From contig CAJUJP010000016.1 of assembly GCA_910586615.1 (NCBI GenBank), forward strand, positions 1 through 64,000: a stretch of 64,000 nt of DNA, read 5' to 3'. The notes under the pieces were generated by a model. It saw only the letters and a list, made by a program, of their open reading frames with translations. It was not told the origin of the DNA and made no database searches. This DNA is from an uncultured Lachnospiraceae bacterium. Lineage in GTDB: Bacteria; Bacillota; Clostridia; Lachnospirales; Lachnospiraceae. The position numbers and the translations under genes were made by a program. This document shows positions 13,230-21,847 of this stretch, in pieces (the stretch's first letter is position 1; each line of letters starts with the position of its first letter).

Positions 13230-15221
13230 CTAAAAATCCGCCACATCAAATGTCAGCGTGATATCTTTACCGCCATACAGCTTGAAATAATTCTGCACGA
13301 TCCGGTCCGTGACAACACGGATATTTTCTTTCTCCGTTCCCATAAGCACTACAAGGAACTGTGAACTGCTGTATCTGGTACCCACGTCCACGCCCCGCAG
13401 TGACTTGCAGATAGACTGTTCCATACACTGCATGGCGATTTCCATACGTTCCAGCTTGACTTCGCTTCCATCTGAGGAAAAAAGTGTAAAGAGCAGAAGC
13501 TGCGTCTTTTGTTTGCTCCTTCTGGAAAAGCGTGTCACAAAATCATAGATATGCGCAAATTCGGCATAATCCACCTGAAAAGCTCCCTTGTAATTTTCTC
13601 TGCTTCGAATCAGGTTCAGCACCGTCTCCAAATCGTTCTTAGACTGTTCCGGTGTGCGCACAAGTCCGGTTCCCTGATAGAAACCATAACGGATATTCTC
13701 ATTCTGCTTCACGTGATACAACGCCTTGTCGGCACGCTGGTACAGTTCTTCATACTCATGTCCGTCCACACCCGACAAACTGATCCCGATGGAAAGCTGC
13801 GTCTCCTTCAGAATATCTACCTGCTCCTGCTTCCTTGCAAAAGCATCCAGTATCTCATTCACCATATTAACCGCCGCATCCCTGCTGCGCATTCCCTCTA
13901 CAAAATAGATGAATTCATCGCCGCCTGTTCTGCATACAATGTCCTTGCCACAGACCTCACGCAGTACATCCGCCGTCATCTTCAGCGCATAATCACCTGC
14001 CAGATGTCCGTGGATCTGATTGATCCGCTTAAAATGATCCAGGTCGATAATCATCAGACATCCGCCTGAAACTCTCAGGCTGGCCTCGATCTCACTCACG
14101 CCCTTCCGCTTGCTGAGCACACCTGTGAGGTAATCCGTAGATGCCTCCAGAACACTCTCACTGCCCATGGCAACCCCGTAGATCTTCTCGCTGTCAAAGA
14201 TCGGCGACGCCATTTCCTCTTCCAGCATCCACTGCTGTTCCAGTGCCCCCTCTTTGATCAGTTCCAGAAAAATGTCAACCAGTTCCGGATCCCACTGGCT
14301 TCCTTTCCCTTTTCTCAGTTCTTCCATTACGATATCATCGCTGAGTCTTCTTCTGTACACCCGGTTGCTTGTCATTGCGTCATAAGAATCCACCAGGCCG
14401 ATGACTCTTGCTACCAGCGGAATAGATTCCGCTTTCAGCCCTTCCGGATATCCTTTGCCGTCGTAACGCTCATGATGATACTTTGCGCCCACATTGACAT
14501 TCGGGAACATCTTGAAGTCTTTCAGAATCTCGGCACCCATAATAGTATGCCCTTTGATCAGGCGGAATTCCAAATCCGTCAGCCTGAAAGGCTTGTTGAG
14601 CACGGCATCAGGCACACCGATCTTACCCACATCATGCAGCATAGCCACATAATATATATTCTGAATCTCTTCATCCGTCCAGCCCAGTCTCTGAGCCATC
14701 AGTTCGGCATATGCCGCCACGCGCATGGAATGCCCCTTCGTGTAATCATCCTTGGCATCCACCGTATTGGCAACTGTCATGATCGCCTGAATCGTGACCC
14801 GTTCCATCTCTCTTGTTTTCTCGTCCAGCCTGCGCTGCAGATCCTTACGATATCCGTCAAGTTCCAGTGTACTTTTGATTCGGCTCATCATGATCTGCGG
14901 TTCAAAAGGCTTGGAAATAAAATCGCAGGCACCCACGCGGAAGCATTCCACCTCCGTCTCGGAACTGCGGTCTGCCGTAAGAAAAATAACCGGAATCTTA
15001 CACCAGCGTGGTTCGGCCTGCAATGCCTTCATAACCTCAAACCCGCTGATCTCCGGCATATTGATATCCAGCAGGATCAAATCCGGTGTATGTCTGGACA
15101 GATATTTATATGCCTGCTTACCGGAATTCACTGCAACTACCTTGTACATCTCTCCTAACAGGTTCTGTGCTGTTGACAGAGTCAATCTGTCGTCATCGAC
15201 TATTAAGATTATCTTTTTCAT
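13230..15221 (-). CDS. Response regulator with HD-GYP and GGDEF domains
   Basis: Four modules are visible in 663 residues. A receiver domain (1-120) has phospho-acceptor Asp52 in LLDINMP. An HD-GYP phosphodiesterase (about 150-340) has MLHDVGKIG and HHERYDGKGYP. A GGDEF diguanylate cyclase (about 380-530) has an intact TGGDEF. A C-terminal stretch (about 540-663) has a segment RYSSSQFLVVLMG that aligns with RYGGDEFxxLLP, suggesting a second, inactive GGDEF fold. The protein could both make and break cyclic di-GMP under control of a histidine kinase. It lies between sigE and sigG, and starts after GAGGGCGA. No cognate kinase is adjacent. Confidence 0.9.
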   Translation of the reverse strand: MKKIILIVDDDRLTLSTAQNLLGEMYKVVAVNSGKQAYKYLSRHTPDLILLDINMPEISGFEVMKALQAEPRWCKIPVIFLTADRSSETEVECFRVGACDFISKPFEPQIMMSRIKSTLELDGYRKDLQRRLDEKTREMERVTIQAIMTVANTVDAKDDYTKGHSMRVAAYAELMAQRLGWTDEEIQNIYYVAMLHDVGKIGVPDAVLNKPFRLTDLEFRLIKGHTIMGAEILKDFKMFPNVNVGAKYHHERYDGKGYPEGLKAESIPLVARVIGLVDSYDAMTSNRVYRRRLSDDIVMEELRKGKGSQWDPELVDIFLELIKEGALEQQWMLEEEMASPIFDSEKIYGVAMGSESVLEASTDYLTGVLSKRKGVSEIEASLRVSGGCLMIIDLDHFKRINQIHGHLAGDYALKMTADVLREVCGKDIVCRTGGDEFIYFVEGMRSRDAAVNMVNEILDAFARKQEQVDILKETQLSIGISLSGVDGHEYEELYQRADKALYHVKQNENIRYGFYQGTGLVRTPEQSKNDLETVLNLIRSRENYKGAFQVDYAEFAHIYDFVTRFSRRSKQKTQLLLFTLFSSDGSEVKLERMEIAMQCMEQSICKSLRGVDVGTRYSSSQFLVVLMGTEKENIRVVTDRIVQNYFKLYGGKDITLTFDVADF

Positions 15222-15338
15222 TCGCCCTCACACATATGTTTGCACTCATCCCACAAGCATATATCTTTATATTAATGATTGTTGTCACTCTATTCCGTCA
15301 TGTCCATATACTTATGATATCATTACATACTATAAAAA

Positions 15339-16079
15339 TCAATTCTCTTTGCTCATCTCTTTTTTTAACCTGCGCATGATCTTCTTTTCCAGACGCGAGA
15401 TATAAGACTGCGATATCCCCAGCAGCTCCGCTACCTCTTTCTGCGTCAGTTCCTTGCCGTCCACACTGCCCAGCCCGAACCGAAGTCTGATAATCGTCTG
15501 TTCCCGCTCCGTCAGTTTCCCGATCGCTTTGATCAAAAGCTTGCGCTCCACTTCATTCTCAAGATCTTTATAGATCACATCCTCATCTGTCCCAAGAATG
15601 TCCGACAGCAAAAGTTCATTGCCGTCCCAGTCTACGTTAAGGGGCTCATCAATGGACACTTCCATCTTATGCTTACTGTTTCTTCTCAGATACATTAAGA
15701 TTTCATTCTCAATGCACCGGGATGCGTAGGTTGCCAGTTTAATATTTTTCTCAGGGTTAAAAGTATTAATGGATTTGATCAAACCGATCGTTCCGATGGA
15801 AATCAAGTCCTCCACTCCCACCCCTGTATTGTCAAATTTTTTAGCGATATACACTACAAGCCTTAAATTATGTTCTATCAGAATCGCTTTCGCTTCGTCT
15901 TCATACTCTGTACCGAGATCACCTATGATCTCATTTTCCTTCTCACTTTCCAAAGGCGGCGGAAGCACCTCCGTCCCGCCTATGTAATGAATGTCTCCCT
16001 GCCTTGTCATAAGGAATCTCGAATCCTTATGAACCATTTTAAACTGGATCTTGCCGGGAATTGCCACCTTTAAAACCAT
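15339..16079 (-). CDS. sigE: Mother-cell RNA polymerase sigma factor SigE
   Basis: SigE directs early mother-cell transcription in sporulation. The 246-residue product has an N-terminal pro-sequence (about the first 28 residues, ending near IHYIGGTE), which is normally removed by SpoIIGA. Region 2 (EDLISIGTIGLIKSINTFNPEKNIKLATYASRC in parts) and region 4 (ELLGISQSYISRLEKKIMRRL) are complete. The start follows AGGAGGAAGG. It begins 12 bp after spoIIGA, so processing enzyme and substrate are co-expressed. Confidence 0.96.
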   Translation of the reverse strand: MVLKVAIPGKIQFKMVHKDSRFLMTRQGDIHYIGGTEVLPPPLESEKENEIIGDLGTEYEDEAKAILIEHNLRLVVYIAKKFDNTGVGVEDLISIGTIGLIKSINTFNPEKNIKLATYASRCIENEILMYLRRNSKHKMEVSIDEPLNVDWDGNELLLSDILGTDEDVIYKDLENEVERKLLIKAIGKLTEREQTIIRLRFGLGSVDGKELTQKEVAELLGISQSYISRLEKKIMRRLKKEMSKEN

Positions 16080-16090
16080 TTTCCTTCCTC

Positions 16091-16900
16091 CTAGTCTTCT
16101 AATAACCGGGGGTGAAGTATCATCTGGTAGATACTCTCTTTAGAAATTCCCGTATCACAAACCGCAACGATCACGTGCTCTTTTCTGATCTTCTGCTCCT
16201 GCTCGATCACCATTTCCGGCAATTCATAAGCGTGCAGGATGCCTTTGTCCTTTCCGACGCTCCGATAAGGAATCACATGATATTTCTCAGACCGAAAGCA
16301 GGAAGCAATCTGTCCCGCCAGTTCCACGCTGACCAGACATACCGGGGCACCGCTGACAGGGTCCGCCAGATGGTTGCCTGTATCCACAAGAGCCTGTATC
16401 TTAAGCTCCTTCTGCAATGCCGGAACATAGACTGCTACCGTTCTCAGACAGTTTTCCTGTTTTCTTCTGACCGCCGTAAGAAGTCCGTACAGAATGCGGT
16501 ACGCCGCATATCCCGCAGCGATAGTCAGAAGCAGACTTCCCTTTCCTTTCAGAACCGTTCTGAAACGGTTCATAATCCATATCATGATGCTTCCCCAAAA
16601 AAATCCACAGCCGGCCATTACAAGACTGCCGTGAATGAGTTTCCTGCCGTGATCTATTCGAAAAGTAATACACAACATGCACATACTGACAGGTACCGCG
16701 CTTATGAGTATTCTCATTCCCATTGTACCCACCGGCGCCAGCATTGCCATGCAGACCAGCAGCGAACCCGTTAACGCCCCAAGCCAGATTCTTACGTGCG
16801 TGGCAGTACACTTCAGAACCTTTCCGGCCAGAGACAGCAAATACAGATTAGCTGTCATCTGCAAGATAAAAACACTGTCAATATATAATTTGTAATACAC
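16091..16900 (-). CDS. spoIIGA: Sigma-E processing aspartic peptidase SpoIIGA
   Basis: SpoIIGA sits in the septal membrane and cleaves the pro-sequence of SigE after an intercellular signal from the forespore. The product has a five-helix membrane half (about 1-150) and a soluble half with the aspartic protease signature LVDTGNHLADPVSG. GTG 16900 is used as start, 6 nt after GGAGG. The 269-residue length is normal for clostridial members. It is the first gene of the spoIIGA-sigE pair. Confidence 0.94.
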   Translation of the reverse strand: MYYKLYIDSVFILQMTANLYLLSLAGKVLKCTATHVRIWLGALTGSLLVCMAMLAPVGTMGMRILISAVPVSMCMLCITFRIDHGRKLIHGSLVMAGCGFFWGSIMIWIMNRFRTVLKGKGSLLLTIAAGYAAYRILYGLLTAVRRKQENCLRTVAVYVPALQKELKIQALVDTGNHLADPVSGAPVCLVSVELAGQIASCFRSEKYHVIPYRSVGKDKGILHAYELPEMVIEQEQKIRKEHVIVAVCDTGISKESIYQMILHPRLLED

Positions 16901-16927
16901 ATTTCACCTCCGTGCTTCTGTTTCATT

Positions 16928-16965
16928 ATAGGAAAACGGAGACAAATATTCTGTCATTTTGAGGG
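16928..16965 (-). promoter_or_regulatory. Possible Spo0A-type promoter of spoIIGA-sigE
   Basis: On the minus strand ATGACA is followed by TATAAT after 21 bp, and the spoIIGA start is about 25 bp further. The Bacillus subtilis spoIIG promoter also has an overlong spacer (22 bp) bridged by Spo0A. A partial 0A-box-like word (TTTGTCTCC) lies in the spacer, but a full TGTCGAA box is not seen. Confidence 0.35.
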
Positions 16966-17000
16966 AGCTTTTCCGCAATTTTTCCAGACAGATAGCAACA

Positions 17001-17027
17001 AAAAACCACAGGATATCCTCCTGTGGT
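17001..17027 (-). terminator. ftsZ terminator
   Basis: ACCACAGGA (17005-17013) and TCCTGTGGT (17019-17027) form a perfect 9-bp stem with a 5-nt loop, followed on the minus strand by TTTTTTG. It begins 9 bp after the ftsZ stop. Confidence 0.85.
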
Positions 17028-17035
17028 CCAGTTTT

Positions 17036-18262
17036 CTATTTGCTTCTCAAAAAATCAGGGATTTTAAGGGATTTTTCTTCCACGGAACTCTTGATATCCC
17101 CGGTCTTGTTGATCCCGCTGATCGTCTTAAGCTGTGACGGAACAGCTTGTCCCTGTCCGGCAGCGCCATGTACCCCCGGCTGCTTTAAACCGCCCGGCAC
17201 TGCGAAATTGCCCAGTCCTGCTCCCGGAACTGTGCCCGCTCCCGGTTTTCCCTGAAGGGAAGTAGGGGTTATGTATCCTGACTTGAAGCCCAGGCCGCTC
17301 ATCTGCTTCGCCTTCTCTTCAATGCCTGTTGCAATAATGGTGATATTACATGTATCTGTCATATTCGCATCATACATCGCACCGAAAATAAGATTTACGT
17401 CGTCTCCTGTAAGTTCTCTGACATAATCTGCGGCATCGGAAGCATCCGCCAGTGAAATGTCACCCGATACATTAATGATAATATGGGTTGCCCCGGAAAT
17501 GGATGTCTCAAGCAGCGGACTCTCCACTGCCATCTTGACAGCCTCGCTGGCCTTGTCGTCCCCTTTACCCGTACCGATTCCGATATGCGCGATACCCTTG
17601 TCCTTCATGACGGTCTGCACGTCGGCAAAGTCCAGATTAATTACAGAGGGCACGTTGATCAGGTCCGTAATACCCTGTACCGCCTGCTGAAGCACTTCAT
17701 CCGCTTTCTTCAGCGCATCCGGCATAGTCGTCCGCCTGTCAACAATTTCCAGCAATTTATCATTCGGAATAACGATAAGTGTGTCCACATTATCCTTGAT
17801 CTTATCAATACCTGCAATGGCATTGGTCATACGTGCCTTCGCTTCAAAACGAAAAGGCTTGGTCACCACACCTACCGTCAGGATTCCCATATCCTTGGCA
17901 AGCTTGGCCACCACAGGAGCCGCTCCCGTACCCGTACCGCCGCCCATACCGCAGGTGACAAAAACCATATCCGCTCCTTTGAGTGCGGCAGCAACCTCGT
18001 CCGAACTCTCTTCAGCAGCCTTCTCACCGATCTCCGGCTTGGCGCCTGCTCCCAGACCTTTTGTCAGTTTCTCGCCAATCTGTAATAATTTGGGGGCTTT
18101 ACAAAGTTGCAACGCCTGTTTATCTGTGTTGATCCCGATAAACTCTACCCCGTCTATTTCTTCATCAATCATTCTATTGACAGCATTATTGCCTGCACCG
18201 CCTACACCGACTACGATGATCTTAGCAGCAGACTCAGCATCATTTGTCTTAATTTCAAGCAA
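17036..18262 (-). CDS. ftsZ: Cell division GTPase FtsZ
   Basis: FtsZ polymerises into the division ring. The tubulin signature GGGTGTGAAPV is intact, with GVGGAGNNAVNRM at the start and the T7 loop NLDFADVQTVM. After the conserved GTPase and C-terminal domains (about 1-320) comes a Gly/Pro/Gln-rich linker and the conserved C-terminal peptide IPDFLRSK. The start is TTG 18262, 7 nt after AAGGAGG. It has its own promoter (18303-18331) and terminator although it follows ftsQ. No ftsA is present upstream, contrary to many other bacteria. Confidence 0.97.
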   Translation of the reverse strand: MLEIKTNDAESAAKIIVVGVGGAGNNAVNRMIDEEIDGVEFIGINTDKQALQLCKAPKLLQIGEKLTKGLGAGAKPEIGEKAAEESSDEVAAALKGADMVFVTCGMGGGTGTGAAPVVAKLAKDMGILTVGVVTKPFRFEAKARMTNAIAGIDKIKDNVDTLIVIPNDKLLEIVDRRTTMPDALKKADEVLQQAVQGITDLINVPSVINLDFADVQTVMKDKGIAHIGIGTGKGDDKASEAVKMAVESPLLETSISGATHIIINVSGDISLADASDAADYVRELTGDDVNLIFGAMYDANMTDTCNITIIATGIEEKAKQMSGLGFKSGYITPTSLQGKPGAGTVPGAGLGNFAVPGGLKQPGVHGAAGQGQAVPSQLKTISGINKTGDIKSSVEEKSLKIPDFLRSK

Positions 18263-18302
18263 GGTGATTCCTCCTTCTGTCCCCCATAGACTCTCCTAGA
18301 TT

Positions 18303-18331
18303 ATCATATAATTATTTTCCGAAATTCGCAA
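18303..18331 (-). promoter_or_regulatory. ftsZ promoter
   Basis: TTGCGA (18326-18331) and TATGAT (18303-18308) on the minus strand are 17 bp apart, about 40 bp upstream of the ftsZ TTG start. A further TATAAT-like word (about 18357-18362) upstream may be a second start site. Confidence 0.6.
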
Positions 18332-18467
18332 CCCATTTTTTTCTTTTTATCACGAATTATACCGAATGGCCGCCGTTTATCTTCCGCCATTCCCCCGTAC
18401 TGCACTAAATTCACCGAAATTTCCAGAATTAACCAGAATCTTCCTCCGAACCAGCTCCCGGCATGTC

Positions 18468-19310
18468 CTATTCCTGTTCAAAGCTGTATGTTTTTGTGTC
18501 TTCACTGTATTCCCGCATATCCAGCGTTCCTTTTTTGCCTGCCAGATCCGGAAGGATATACTGCAGTTTCATAATTTTTTCATCAATATAACGGCTGTCT
18601 CCCATGGCCACCCTTGCCTCACCGAACATCAGCGTAACCTGATAGCCTGAATCAAAATAGATCCGGTCCGCCGACATGGAATATTTCGATAACTGCTGTG
18701 TGATATTCAGCACCTCGTCAAAAATCTCCGGCTTTTCCACCGGAAGAGGCTCATGCAGGATCACATGGTCAAACTTGAGCCCGGTCACCTGAGGAATTCC
18801 TGCCGTTTTCTCTGTAGAAGTTTCCACCACAATTCCGTCTTTATCAAAATACACATAACGCCCCAGATAAGAGACATACCCGGCCAGCGCTTTCTCGTAT
18901 ACGGTAATGCGGATCGTGTCCTTCGCCTCAATGGCCACATCCATGGTCTGGATAAACGGGATGTCAGTAATTCCCTTATCTTGGTATTTCAGGGAAAGCA
19001 GCAGGGAATTATTGCCATACCGCCCGCCCATGACCATTTCCATGATCTCTTCGTTGGTATAATGGACATTCCCCTCCACATACACTGTAGTGACCGTATA
19101 GTTGCGGACTATATATACATAGCCTGAGATCAGCACGGTCAACAGAAAAAGCATGACTGCGGACAGGATCAGTGTCCTCCTTGTCTTACCAAAACGGATT
19201 TTTTCCTCCTGTCCGCCTTTCCGCTTTTCTGTTTTTACCTCACCGCTTTTTACCAGCCTCAACTGTGTATTTTTTTTCTTTACTTTTCTGACTGTTTTCT
19301 TGTTAGCCAT
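18468..19310 (-). CDS. ftsQ: Cell division protein FtsQ/DivIB
   Basis: FtsQ/DivIB links early and late divisome proteins together with FtsL and FtsB/DivIC. The 280-residue product has a very basic cytoplasmic tail (KKTVRKVKKKNTQL...), one membrane helix (about 47-68), a POTRA domain beginning VTTVYVEGNVHYTNEEIMEM and the FtsQ beta domain. Position between murA and ftsZ at the end of the cluster agrees. It starts 32 bp after murA. Confidence 0.92.
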   Translation of the reverse strand: MANKKTVRKVKKKNTQLRLVKSGEVKTEKRKGGQEEKIRFGKTRRTLILSAVMLFLLTVLISGYVYIVRNYTVTTVYVEGNVHYTNEEIMEMVMGGRYGNNSLLLSLKYQDKGITDIPFIQTMDVAIEAKDTIRITVYEKALAGYVSYLGRYVYFDKDGIVVETSTEKTAGIPQVTGLKFDHVILHEPLPVEKPEIFDEVLNITQQLSKYSMSADRIYFDSGYQVTLMFGEARVAMGDSRYIDEKIMKLQYILPDLAGKKGTLDMREYSEDTKTYSFEQE

Positions 19311-19342
19311 CTACACTCCATTGCTTTTTTTCGCCGCAAAGA

Positions 19343-20593
19343 CTATGCAAGTTCCACATCGGCACCCAGTTCCCTCAGTGCAGTGACGATATCTTCATAT
19401 CCTCTGTCAATAAAATGACGGTTTGCCACAATGCTTGTTCCTTCTGCTGCCAGAGACGCCGCTACAAGAGCGGCCCCACCCCGCAGTTCCGCCGCCTGTA
19501 CAATGGCTCCGTGAAGTCTGGTACCACCGCAAATATAGGCGGTATTTCCCCGTATCCTGATATCCGCACCCATTTTATACAGCTCGGACACAATGCGGAA
19601 TCGATTCTCAAACACTGTCTCCTGAATGCACCCCGGCTGTCCCGACAGTGCCATAACAACCATAAAGGGCGACTGCAGATCCGTAGGGAATCCGGGATAA
19701 CACCGGGTTGTCAGTTTATGGCACCTGCTCTCATGCTCTCTGCCGGTCACCAGGATTCCGTCCGGCTCATATGAAATCGCCGCGCCCATCATAACGGCAT
19801 GGGACAATACACTCTCCATATGCCCCACGGGCGCTTCACGCAGAAAAACACGTCCTCCCGTACACATACATGCACACAAATACGTACCTGCGACGATTCT
19901 GTCCGCGGGTACACGGTATCTGACCGGTTTCAGACTCTCCACACCGCAGATCACCAGACGATCCGTACCCACACCTTTGATCTTTGCTCCTGCCCGGCTG
20001 AGAAATTCACACAGCGCCTGTATCTCCGGTTCTCTTGCGGCCGGCTCAATGACTGTCACGCCTTCCGCCAGAACTGCGGCAAGAAGCAGGTTTTCCGTTA
20101 CTCCCACACTCACAAAGGGCAGCCGGTGCACGGCGCCTTTCAGCCTCAGGACTGCGGCACTGAAACCGTTCTCCCTCTCTTCAATCACGACCCCCATCCT
20201 GCGAAGCGACCGCAAATGCAGGTCAATGGGTCTTGCGCCGATCACACAGCCGCCCGGATATTCCATCGTTACGCTGCCTGTTCTCGCAAGAAGCGCACCC
20301 AGCAGCATGATGGAAGAACGCATCACACACACAGAATCCGAGGGCATGTCACACTTTGACAGACAGGCCGTATCTACTCTGACAACCGGTCCGTCCCTGT
20401 CCACTCTGCATCCCAGACTCTCCAGCAGCCGCTGCATATGATAGACATCCGAGATGTCCGGGCAGTTCTCTATCTCACAAGTTCCGTTTATCAAAAGTGT
20501 CGCCGCCAGAATCGGCAGAGACGCATTCTTTGACCCTTGTATCCTAGTCTGTCCTTCCAGACATTTACCACCATAGATACGAATAGCGTCCAT
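19343..20593 (-). CDS. murA: UDP-N-acetylglucosamine 1-carboxyvinyltransferase
   Basis: MurA transfers enolpyruvate from PEP to UDP-GlcNAc, the first committed step of peptidoglycan synthesis and the target of fosfomycin. The protein has GSKNAS with the PEP-binding Lys, the loop PGGCVIGARPIDLHL with the catalytic Cys (fosfomycin-sensitive type), and GFPTDLQSPF. Length 416 is standard. Its location between ftsW and ftsQ is unusual, since murG and murB occupy this place in Bacillus. A second murA paralogue may exist elsewhere, as in most Firmicutes. Confidence 0.95.
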   Translation of the reverse strand: MDAIRIYGGKCLEGQTRIQGSKNASLPILAATLLINGTCEIENCPDISDVYHMQRLLESLGCRVDRDGPVVRVDTACLSKCDMPSDSVCVMRSSIMLLGALLARTGSVTMEYPGGCVIGARPIDLHLRSLRRMGVVIEERENGFSAAVLRLKGAVHRLPFVSVGVTENLLLAAVLAEGVTVIEPAAREPEIQALCEFLSRAGAKIKGVGTDRLVICGVESLKPVRYRVPADRIVAGTYLCACMCTGGRVFLREAPVGHMESVLSHAVMMGAAISYEPDGILVTGREHESRCHKLTTRCYPGFPTDLQSPFMVVMALSGQPGCIQETVFENRFRIVSELYKMGADIRIRGNTAYICGGTRLHGAIVQAAELRGGAALVAASLAAEGTSIVANRHFIDRGYEDIVTALRELGADVELA

Positions 20594-20680
20594 ATTCCTT
20601 ACCTCTAATCTAAAAATATGACCTATTCTATCTATATGGTTTTCAGCATAAAAGTTATCTTGTCCGAAGGATTTGTTTCT

Positions 20681-21847
20681 TTATAAATCTTTGAGCCGTA
20701 TCCCTCTGGCAACACTTAAGACAAGTCCCATCTCTATCAGAAGGAACATAACCGAGGAGCCTCCATAACTGATAAACGGAAGAGAAATTCCGGTATTTGG
20801 TATGGTGTTTGTGACAACGGCAATGTTCAGAATCACCTGGATTGCAATATGTCCCAGCGCCCCCACCACGAGAAGCGCGCCAAACAGATCCGGCGCATTG
20901 TTTGCGATGACCATCATCCGCCAGATCAGCAGAATAAACATAATAAGAACCGCAAATCCGCCAAACAGCCCCAGTTCCTCACAGATAATGGAAAAAATCA
21001 TATCATTCTGTGCTTCCGGAAGAAATCCCAGCTTCTGCATACTGGCTCCCAGCCCCTTGCCAAGCACACCTCCGGAACCTATGGCATAAAGCGCCTGCAG
21101 CGTCTGAAATCCCTTTCCGCTGGCGTAGGCCTCCGGATCAAGCCAGGCAAGAATACGCGCACCACGGAAATCCAGACTTTCCGCTTTGGACTGTGCCATC
21201 TGAACAACCACAAATACAGCCACTGCCCCTGCCGCCAGTGTCGCAACACCGAGCAGGATAAATCTTTTATAGTCAGGGCAGGCCACAAACAGCATCAGTA
21301 CTGCAATTCCCATAACGATGATCGCCGAACTCACATTCTCGGTAATCTTCCAAAGCATAAGCGAAATCGGAAGCGGAACAAACAGTACCATCCAGAATCC
21401 TTTGCTGTATCTGATCTGTTTGCCCATAGTACAAATCATACTGGCCAGAAAAAGGATCAGCGCAAGCTTTGCGACCTCTGCAGGCTGTAAGGACAGCGGA
21501 CCTATGTATAACCAGCGCTTTGCGCCGCCGGCCTCATGGCCGAAAGGAATGATCAGAAGAATCAGAACCACCGACACCACATAGCCAAGCACTGCAAAGC
21601 GCTCCCAGAAATGATAGGGAATGTTTGCCACAAAGATCATGGCGATCAGTCCCAGAATCGTTGCAAACAACTGCTTTTTCAAGTAATATGCGGAATCTCC
21701 CAGATCCAGATTGGCCTCATAGGAGCTCGTGGAATATACCATAATCAGCCCGAATCCCAGCAAAAACAGCACGATGAACAGGAGACTGTAATCCATGAAA
21801 TTTTCGTTATTAGATTGTTTCCTGCGGGAAGAATTTCTCTGTGCCAC
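20681..21847 (-). CDS. ftsW: Peptidoglycan glycosyltransferase FtsW/SpoVE (SEDS family)
   Basis: SEDS proteins polymerise lipid II together with a class B penicillin-binding protein. The 388-residue product has ten predicted membrane helices. It has SEDS signatures such as GAKRWLYIGPLSLQPAE, the ENDMIFSIICEELG-like loop (here EAQNDMIFSIICEELG) and GISLPFISYGGSS. It begins one base after the murD stop, so the genes are tightly coupled. Location after murD matches spoVE in Bacillus; whether it acts in division, sporulation or both cannot be told from sequence. Confidence 0.93.
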   Translation of the reverse strand: MAQRNSSRRKQSNNENFMDYSLLFIVLFLLGFGLIMVYSTSSYEANLDLGDSAYYLKKQLFATILGLIAMIFVANIPYHFWERFAVLGYVVSVVLILLIIPFGHEAGGAKRWLYIGPLSLQPAEVAKLALILFLASMICTMGKQIRYSKGFWMVLFVPLPISLMLWKITENVSSAIIVMGIAVLMLFVACPDYKRFILLGVATLAAGAVAVFVVVQMAQSKAESLDFRGARILAWLDPEAYASGKGFQTLQALYAIGSGGVLGKGLGASMQKLGFLPEAQNDMIFSIICEELGLFGGFAVLIMFILLIWRMMVIANNAPDLFGALLVVGALGHIAIQVILNIAVVTNTIPNTGISLPFISYGGSSVMFLLIEMGLVLSVARGIRLKDL

